Shown in pieces: positions 1-5,990 of a stretch of DNA of 13,517 nucleotides. Position numbers and translations under genes: made by a program. The first letter of the stretch is position 1; every line of letters starts with the position of its first letter. The notes beneath the pieces were generated by a model that ran no database searches, had not been told where the DNA came from, and saw nothing but the letters and a program-made list of their open reading frames with translations. Source of the DNA: Comamonadaceae bacterium (GTDB taxonomy: Bacteria; Pseudomonadota; Gammaproteobacteria; Burkholderiales; Burkholderiaceae_C); assembly GCA_947463845.1 (NCBI GenBank), contig CANHUM010000012.1, positions 1 to 13,517 of the forward strand. Reading direction: 5' to 3'.

Positions 1-2301
1 CAGCACATCCACCGGGCCGATTCCGGCCTGAACCAGATCCAACTCCTGCGGAGCCTCGATATCGCCGGCCAACAAAGCGCTCGCTTGTGGCGTGCCAATG
101 CGCAACACGCAACTGACCTCATTGGGCTTGCGTGTCCGGGGCCGAACATCTGGCGCTGGCGGGTGTAACACCTCAAACTGCACGCCATCCCACACCCAGG
201 ATTGCCCAGCCTGGCAACGCGTCCAATCCGGGCGCCAAACATGCAATGGGTGTGCATCTTCGAGGGAAGACCACAGCGCGGCCTGTTGTTGCATGGCCAG
301 CACCGCAGCCGCCCCGCCCGTGTGGTCGCTGTCGCGGTGGCTGAGCATCAGCACATCCAGGCGCTCGCCCATTTGGGCCAGCAAGGGGACCAGCACACGG
401 TGACCGGCATCGCTTTCAGCCGAATAACGCGGTCCGGCGTCGTACAAGAGGCTGTGCTTGGCAGTGCGTACCAAAACCGCATTGCCCTGCCCCACATCAG
501 CGGCCAGCAATTCGAACTGGCCATGAACCGGACGCGGAGGGCTCCAGAACAAGACCGGCCACAGCAAAGGCAAACACAACAACTTCCAGGACAGCGGAAT
601 GCGCAGCACCAGGCCAAGCGCCCCGGTCAATGCCAACATGCCCAGACTCCAGGGCGGCATGGCCATGGAGACACTGGCCAATGGCCAAGCAGACATCCAG
701 ACCAACACAGCCGTCATAGGCTGTAAAGCCCATGAGGCCAATTCCCAAGCCCCACCGCCCAACACCCCCAACATGGCCAAGGGTGTGATCACCAGCGTGA
801 CCCAGGGAATGGCCAGCAGATTGGCCAACAAGCCCACCAGGGACACCTGCCCGAAAAACAGCAAAGTCAAGGGGGCCAGCGCCACACTGACGGTGGCCTG
901 CTCCCGCAACAAGGACAACAACGGATACCCCACCGTGCGACCCCAGCCCGCACCAGAAAACGCACCAAGACGGTGCGCCCTAGACCGTGTCCGTGCGCCA
1001 TCGCGCCATGTCGGTGCATCCGGTTCATCTTGTTTGCGAAAACCTTCCGCACGCAAAGCGCGTTGCGTATCAGACGCCATCAACACACCGACAGCCACAA
1101 AACTCAACCAGAAACCTGGCTGCATCAAGGCCCAAGGGTCCCAGGCCAGGACGACGGCACAAGCCGTCAGCCAGACCAAGGCCCCATGCCAATGCCGTGC
1201 AGACACCCTGAGCACCACCACCACGAACAGCATCAGCAAAGTGCGCTGCGCCGGTAAACCCCAACCACTGAACAAAGCGTAAAACCCGGCCAGCAGCAAA
1301 CCGCAAGCTGCCCCTACATGCGCAGCAGGCCAATGCAGGGGGCCGGCAAAGCCCCACAATGCCGAGCGCCGCCATACCCAGCCCACGCAGGCCGAAGCCA
1401 GCCAGGCAAACATGGTCACATGCAAACCCGAAATGCTCATCAGATGGGCCACTCCTGTGGCCCTGAACACATCCCAGTCGCTGCGGTCAATGGCGGCCTG
1501 GTCCCCCACCACCAAAGCCGCCAACACCCCGGCGCGTTTGGCGGCATCCGCATCGGTGCCTGGCCCGGTCAGTTGGGCCAACAAGCGCTCGCGCACCACT
1601 TGTCGCCAACCCTCGATCGGGTGCAACCAGGTGCTGGCCAAACGAACAGGTGGCGGGTCTTTGGCGCGGGTGCGCACATAGCCTGTGGCGCCTATGCCTT
1701 GCTCCCACAGCCACAGCTCGTAATCAAAGCCGCGCGGGTTCATGTGGCCATGCGGCGCTTTCAGGCGCACACGCAAACGCCAGCGTTCCCCGGCCAGAAC
1801 AGGCTCGGGCAAAGCCGAACGGCTCCACCCGCTGTCGTGGGTTCCGTCCTGGCCGTACCAACCCAAATACACCTGCGTTGGCAAATCACGGGACACATCC
1901 ACCTGCTGGAGGACTCCTGACGGGTCCACCCGCCAGGCTTGCTCAATGCGAAAGCGAAAGCGCCACCCCACATCCTGCCGCTGGGGCATCGCTTGCACCA
2001 CGCCCACCACGTCCAGGTCCTGCCCCTCCAGGGATGCCGACATGACCATCGCGCGGGAATGGGCGTGCAAGCCCGTCACGGCAAAACCCATGCATGCCCC
2101 AACGAGACTCCAGGAAAGCACGTGCCGCCGCTCTGGCATGGGCACACCACGACAAGCCCAAGCTGCCGCACAGGCCAAGGTCAAGCCTGTGGCATAAACC
2201 GACGCGGGCCACAAAGCGACTTGTTGCAACTGAAGCGCCACACCCAGGCACCAAGACAACAGGCCCCAAGCCAAAAAACGTGCCCAGGCCTTGGACCTCA
2301 T
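1..2301 (-). CDS. comEC: ComEC/Rec2 family DNA-uptake channel, 3' end cut by window edge
   Basis: Inner-membrane channel that carries single-stranded DNA into the cytoplasm during natural transformation. The minus-strand frame is open for 767 codons from the ATG at 2301 to the left edge. Hydrophobic segments near residues 7-50 and 62-80 precede a soluble region (about 85-235). The core competence domain follows, with the family stretch HLMSISGLHVTMF (about 286-298) and many membrane segments to about 585. A metallo-beta-lactamase-like domain starts near 598: DVGQGNAVL, LLYDAGP (D621), SHRDSDHTGG (about 654-663), NEVSC (727-731) and AGDIE (745-749), a pattern typical of the family. Family members are usually about 750-850 residues, so only a short C-terminus is missing. 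The ATG was chosen because GAGG lies 5 nt upstream and the in-frame region above it reaches a stop with no ATG or GTG. It is divergent from the ligase operon. I see no frameshift. Confidence 0.95.
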   Translation of the reverse strand, partial: MRSKAWARFLAWGLLSWCLGVALQLQQVALWPASVYATGLTLACAAAWACRGVPMPERRHVLSWSLVGACMGFAVTGLHAHSRAMVMSASLEGQDLDVVGVVQAMPQRQDVGWRFRFRIEQAWRVDPSGVLQQVDVSRDLPTQVYLGWYGQDGTHDSGWSRSALPEPVLAGERWRLRVRLKAPHGHMNPRGFDYELWLWEQGIGATGYVRTRAKDPPPVRLASTWLHPIEGWRQVVRERLLAQLTGPGTDADAAKRAGVLAALVVGDQAAIDRSDWDVFRATGVAHLMSISGLHVTMFAWLASACVGWVWRRSALWGFAGPLHWPAAHVGAACGLLLAGFYALFSGWGLPAQRTLLMLFVVVVLRVSARHWHGALVWLTACAVVLAWDPWALMQPGFWLSFVAVGVLMASDTQRALRAEGFRKQDEPDAPTWRDGARTRSRAHRLGAFSGAGWGRTVGYPLLSLLREQATVSVALAPLTLLFFGQVSLVGLLANLLAIPWVTLVITPLAMLGVLGGGAWELASWALQPMTAVLVWMSAWPLASVSMAMPPWSLGMLALTGALGLVLRIPLSWKLLCLPLLWPVLFWSPPRPVHGQFELLAADVGQGNAVLVRTAKHSLLYDAGPRYSAESDAGHRVLVPLLAQMGERLDVLMLSHRDSDHTGGAAAVLAMQQQAALWSSLEDAHPLHVWRPDWTRCQAGQSWVWDGVQFEVLHPPAPDVRPRTRKPNEVSCVLRIGTPQASALLAGDIEAPQELDLVQAGIGPVDVL

Positions 2302-2363
2302 GGCCGCCTCGCCAAGCCCCAAGGGGGAGCCCGTTCCACACCTGCGGCTGTGCTTTGCCTCAT
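2298..2363 (-). CDS. possible 21-codon leader ORF in front of comEC
   Basis: A short minus-strand frame starts with ATG at 2363, 5 nt after a G-rich AGGGGGG run that could serve as a ribosome-binding site. It ends with a TGA (2300-2298) that shares bases with the comEC start codon, giving an ATGA overlap. This arrangement would allow translational coupling. The peptide (beginning MRQSTAAGVERAPPW) has no recognisable family, and its middle overlaps a CCCC-AA-GGGGG element that may simply be a dispersed repeat. It may well be chance; no homology supports it. Confidence 0.18.
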   Translation of the reverse strand: MRQSTAAGVERAPPWGLARRP

Positions 2364-2413
2364 GTCAGCCCCCCTGATTTGGCTGTGATGACCGTCAGCG
2401 GCTCTGGGTCCAC

Positions 2414-2442
2414 TTGACCTCACGTGCCTAGCAACTTATCCA
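2414..2442 (+). promoter_or_regulatory. predicted sigma-70 promoter of the ligase operon
   Basis: TTGACC at 2414-2419 matches five of six bases of the -35 consensus. A 17-bp spacer leads to TATCCA at 2437-2442, a weak -10. Transcription would start near 2449, giving a leader of about 120 nt before the ATG at 2571. That start point lies downstream of the alternative GTG at 2424, so it would exclude the longer reading frame. This rests on consensus matching only. Confidence 0.38.
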
Positions 2443-2510
2443 GCCCCGGTGAGGCCCTGGGTGAGAGCCTTTCAGCGCGTTCTGGACGCAGGCCTGGCGC
2501 GTGTCTTGCT

Positions 2511-2537
2511 AGTTGTAACTGCCCAAGCTGCAGTTGT
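2511..2537. repeat. AGTTGT direct repeat with nested inverted repeat
   Basis: AGTTGT occurs at 2511-2516 and again at 2532-2537, with starts 21 bp apart, close to two helical turns. Between them AACTGC (2517-2522) and GCAGTT (2530-2535) form a 6-bp inverted repeat with a 7-nt loop. The element lies 34 bp before the operon's start codon, inside the predicted leader. It could be an operator or a small RNA hairpin; it could also be chance. Confidence 0.3.
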
Positions 2538-2570
2538 CATGCGTGCAGCCCCTGTTGCGCAGTCAGAGAT

Positions 2571-5500
2571 ATGTCGATACAAGTTGCCCTGCACCACGTT
2601 ACCCACTACACCTACGATCGTCCCGTGCAGCTTGGCCCTCAGCTCATCCGTCTGCGCCCTGCCCCGCACAGCCGAAGCCGCATCCTGAGCTACAGCCTCC
2701 GGGTTGAGCCGGACGAGCATTTCATCAATTGGCAACAAGACGCTTTTGCCAACTACCAGGCGCGACTGGTTTTCCCGAAAAAAACCACCACCTTCAAGGT
2801 CACTGTGGACGTGGTTACCGAAATGGCGGTGTTCAACCCCTTTGACTTTTTTCTGGAACCCTCGGCTGAAGAGGTGCCCTTTCAGTACACGGAACTCGTC
2901 AAAGAAGAGCTGCAGCCCTACCTGGTACAGGACCCCAAGACACCGCGGCTGCAGCAATACCTGACTGGCCTGACCCCAAAACGCCAACGCACCATCGACT
3001 TCATCGTCCAGGTCAACCAGCGCCTGCACCAGGACATTCGTTACACCATCCGCATGGAGCCTGGCGTGCAGACGCCAGAAGAAACGTTGACGCTCCAAAG
3101 CGGGTCTTGCCGCGACACCGCCTGGCTCTTGGTGCAGCTGTTTCGCCACATGAACATCGCCGCCCGTTTTGTCTCGGGTTATCTGATCCAGCTGGCCCCG
3201 GATGTGAAATCGCTCGATGGCCCCAGCGGTACCGAGATCGACTTTACCGATCTACACGCCTGGTGCGAGGTTTACCTGCCGGGCGCGGGCTGGATCGGGC
3301 TGGACCCCACCTCAGGGCTGCTGGCGGGAGAAGGACATATCCCGCTGGCCTGTACGCCGCAGCCCTCGGGCGCAGCACCCATTGAAGGGCTGATGGACAA
3401 AGCCGAGGTCGAATTCAAGCACGAGATGAAGGTCACACGCATCCACGAATCGCCCCGCGTGACCAAGCCCTACAAAGAAGAACAATGGACCGAGGTGCTC
3501 AAGTTGGGCGAGCAGGTGGATGCACAACTGGTGAAGCAAGACGTCCGCCTGACCATGGGCGGCGAGCCAACCTTTGTTTCCACGCAAGACCGCGATGGTG
3601 CTGAATGGAACACAGACGCCTTGGGCCCGACGAAACGGGGTCTGGCCACCGCGCTGGTGCATCAGTTGCGCCAGCAATATGGCCAGGGCGGTTTTTTGCA
3701 TTTTGGGCAGGGCAAGTGGTACCCGGGCGAGCAGTTGCCACGCTGGGCACTGAGTATTTACTGGCGTGCTGACGGCACACCTTGCTGGCAAGACCGCGAT
3801 GTGTTTGCGGACGAACGACAGCCCAGCGCCTACACCAGCGCCGATGCCTGTCGCTTCATGCAAGCCCTGACGCAGCAGCTGGACCTGCCCGGTGACACCG
3901 TTCTGCCTGGTTACGAAGACACTTGGTATTACCTTTGGCGCGAACGCCGCTTGCCCGTGAACGTCGACCCCTTTGACGCCCGACTGGATGATGAGATGGA
4001 GCGCAACCGCCTGCGCCGCGTCTTCAGCCTGGGCCTGGATCAGGCCGTGGGCTATGTGCTGCCCCTGCAAGCTGTGGAGACGGACGACCCAGCACTGTGT
4101 GCATGGCAAACCGGGCCCTGGTTGCTGCGCGAAGAACGCATGTACCTCATGCCTGGCGATTCACCCATGGGTTGGCGTCTGCCGCTGGATTCGCTGCCCT
4201 GGGCCGCGCCCACTGACCGCTGGCATCAGATCGAGCAGGACCCCTTTGCTCCCCGGGGTTCTTTGCCAGCCTCGCCCACGCGGCTGCAAACCCACTCTCC
4301 CGGCATGCACGCCCATGCGGATACCCGTGGTGCGAAAGACTTTGCCGAGCCAGCGGCACCAACTGCCCAGCGCTTCAAATCAGACCCCTCGGTGGTGCGC
4401 ACCGCCCTGTGCGTGGAAGTGCGCGACCCGAACCGTGCCCATGGCCCCCAGGTCGAGGCCGAGGCCATCGCCAATGGGCAAAAATCCGGTGTGCTGTATG
4501 TCTTCATGCCACCCCTATCTCGCCTGGAAGACTATCTTGCCCTGATCAGTGCCATTGAAGCTACCGCCAAGTGCGTTGGTATGAAGATCGTCCTGGAAGG
4601 CTACCCGCCACCACGCGACCCACGTCTCAAGTTGTTGCAGGTCACGCCCGATCCCGGCGTGATCGAGGTCAACATCCACCCGGCACACCACTGGACAGAA
4701 CTGGTCGAAAACACCGAGTTTTTGTACCAAGCCGCTTTTGAGACCCGCCTGTCGGCCGAAAAATTCATGACCGATGGTCGCCACACTGGCACGGGCGGCG
4801 GCAACCACATGGTGATGGGCGGGGCCACGCCTGCCGACAGCCCCTTCTTGCGCCGCCCAGAATTGCTGGCCAGCCTGATTCTGTACTGGCACAACCACCC
4901 GTCTTTGAGCTATTTGTTCAGCGGCATGTTCATCGGTCCGACCAGCCAGGCCCCGCGCGTGGATGAAGCGCGTAATGATCAGGTCTTTGAGCTGGAAATC
5001 GCTTTGCGCGAGATCACACGCAATCGCCAGAAATATGGTGCCGATATGCCGCCGTGGTGGGTGGACCGCACGCTGCGCAACATCTTGATCGACGTGACCG
5101 GCAACACCCACCGCAGCGAGTTTTGCATCGACAAGATGTACTCACCCGACAGCAGCACCGGGCGGCTGGGCCTATTGGAGTTGCGCGCTTTCGAGATGCC
5201 GCCCAACGCGCGCATGAGCATCGTGCAACAACTGTTGCTGCGGGCACTGGTGGCTCGCTTTTGGGACGAGCCGTATTCAGCACCTGTGACCCGCTGGGGC
5301 ACAGAGCTGCATGACCGCTTCATGCTGCCGCACTGGATCCACAAGGACTTTGACGATGTGCTCACCGAACTGGGCGACGCAGGTTTTCACTTTGACCCCA
5401 GCTGGTTTGCGCCGCATTTCGAGTTCCGCTTTCCGCTGGTCGGGCAGGTCCAGGTCGATGGCGTGGAGCTCACCCTGCGCAATGCGCTGGAGCCCTGGCA

Positions 5501-5990
5501 CGTTATGGGCGAAGAAAGTACAGCTGGCGGCACGGCCCGTTATGTGGACTCGTCTTTGGAGCGTATCGAGGTGCTGGTGCGTGGCATGAACTCCTCGCGC
5601 CACACGGTCACGGTCAATGGCATACCCCTGCCCCTGCAGCCCACAGGTGTGGTGGGTGAGCATGTGGCCAGCGTGCGCTTCAAGGCCTGGAACCCGCCTT
5701 CGTCGCTGCATCCGAGCATTGGCGTGCACGCGCCCTTGACAATTGATCTGGTGGACACCTGGATGCAACGCTCTTTGGGCGGTTGTCAGTACCACGTGGT
5801 CCACCCCGGCGGACGCAACTACGACACCTTTCCGGTCAATGCCTACGAGGCCGAAAGCCGTCGCCTGGCCCGCTTTTTCCGGATGGGACACACGCCCGGC
5901 ACGCTGAAGCAGCGGTCACCCCTGCAGCCCAACGACTCTTTGCATCCCAGCCGTGAATTCCCATTCACTCTGGACTTGAGGCGAGCTTGA
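2571..5990 (+). CDS. transglutaminase-like domain fused to circularly permuted COOH-NH2 ligase (DUF2126)
   Basis: Predicted cytoplasmic two-activity enzyme of 1139 residues. Residues about 5-95 form the N-terminal transglutaminase-associated beta domain. The papain-like core follows, with Cys180 in SGSCRD, His229 in DLHAW and Asp245 in LDPTSG, an intact-looking triad. From about residue 320 the permuted glutamine-synthetase-like ligase domain begins with TMGGEPTFV (328-336). It includes EGYPPPRDPRL (676-686), TPDPGVIEVNIHP (692-704) and GTGGGNHM (740-747), and runs to the C-terminus. Such domains are predicted to form amide bonds with ATP. The start at 2571 (MSIQVALHHVTHYTYD) fits where the conserved domain begins. 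The open frame reaches back to GTG 2424, but those 49 codons give a cysteine-rich stretch unlike the family. The ribosome-binding site at 2571 is weak. It is the first gene of a three-gene operon. Substrate unknown. Confidence 0.93.
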   Translation: MSIQVALHHVTHYTYDRPVQLGPQLIRLRPAPHSRSRILSYSLRVEPDEHFINWQQDAFANYQARLVFPKKTTTFKVTVDVVTEMAVFNPFDFFLEPSAEEVPFQYTELVKEELQPYLVQDPKTPRLQQYLTGLTPKRQRTIDFIVQVNQRLHQDIRYTIRMEPGVQTPEETLTLQSGSCRDTAWLLVQLFRHMNIAARFVSGYLIQLAPDVKSLDGPSGTEIDFTDLHAWCEVYLPGAGWIGLDPTSGLLAGEGHIPLACTPQPSGAAPIEGLMDKAEVEFKHEMKVTRIHESPRVTKPYKEEQWTEVLKLGEQVDAQLVKQDVRLTMGGEPTFVSTQDRDGAEWNTDALGPTKRGLATALVHQLRQQYGQGGFLHFGQGKWYPGEQLPRWALSIYWRADGTPCWQDRDVFADERQPSAYTSADACRFMQALTQQLDLPGDTVLPGYEDTWYYLWRERRLPVNVDPFDARLDDEMERNRLRRVFSLGLDQAVGYVLPLQAVETDDPALCAWQTGPWLLREERMYLMPGDSPMGWRLPLDSLPWAAPTDRWHQIEQDPFAPRGSLPASPTRLQTHSPGMHAHADTRGAKDFAEPAAPTAQRFKSDPSVVRTALCVEVRDPNRAHGPQVEAEAIANGQKSGVLYVFMPPLSRLEDYLALISAIEATAKCVGMKIVLEGYPPPRDPRLKLLQVTPDPGVIEVNIHPAHHWTELVENTEFLYQAAFETRLSAEKFMTDGRHTGTGGGNHMVMGGATPADSPFLRRPELLASLILYWHNHPSLSYLFSGMFIGPTSQAPRVDEARNDQVFELEIALREITRNRQKYGADMPPWWVDRTLRNILIDVTGNTHRSEFCIDKMYSPDSSTGRLGLLELRAFEMPPNARMSIVQQLLLRALVARFWDEPYSAPVTRWGTELHDRFMLPHWIHKDFDDVLTELGDAGFHFDPSWFAPHFEFRFPLVGQVQVDGVELTLRNALEPWHVMGEESTAGGTARYVDSSLERIEVLVRGMNSSRHTVTVNGIPLPLQPTGVVGEHVASVRFKAWNPPSSLHPSIGVHAPLTIDLVDTWMQRSLGGCQYHVVHPGGRNYDTFPVNAYEAESRRLARFFRMGHTPGTLKQRSPLQPNDSLHPSREFPFTLDLRRA
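5978..5989 (+). promoter_or_regulatory. ribosome-binding site deciding a TTG start
   Basis: GAGG at 5978-5981 lies 5 nt before the TTG at 5987-5989. That TTG overlaps the TGA stop (5988-5990) of the upstream gene as TTGA. The next in-frame ATG (6008) has no purine-rich motif at the right distance. The sequence therefore favours a TTG start with translational coupling. Use of ATG 6008, which would give 885 residues, cannot be excluded. Confidence 0.5.

Larger units (their letters stand above)
2302..2570. promoter_or_regulatory. divergent intergenic region between comEC and the ligase operon
   Basis: This 269-bp gap separates the start codons of two divergent transcription units and should hold promoters for both. 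On the plus strand it contains a plausible sigma-70 promoter (2414-2442), a direct repeat AGTTGT (2511-2516 and 2532-2537) and an inverted repeat AACTGC/GCAGTT (2517-2535). Near the comEC side lies a GCCCCAAGGGGGAGC element (2316-2330). I found no convincing -35/-10 pair for comEC on the minus strand and no RNA gene. The plus-strand frame of the downstream gene is open back to a GTG at 2424, but that part is judged non-coding. Confidence 0.6.

Noticed and set aside
92..2417. Many plus-strand frames of 70-227 codons over the left 2.3 kb.
   Set aside because: The minus strand holds one uninterrupted 767-codon ComEC frame with diagnostic motifs; the plus-strand frames are its shadows.
2424..2570. 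A 49-codon upstream extension of the transglutaminase-ligase gene, with a cysteine-rich stretch (CNCPSCSCHACSPCC), starting at GTG 2424.
   Set aside because: There is no ribosome-binding site, the predicted transcription start lies inside it, and the family's conserved N-terminus begins at the ATG at 2571. The cysteines come from TGC/TGT-rich leader DNA.
2472..4109. Long minus-strand frames (225 and 265 codons) opposite the transglutaminase-ligase gene.
   Set aside because: They are antisense shadows of a well-supported gene in GC-rich DNA, with no recognisable domains.
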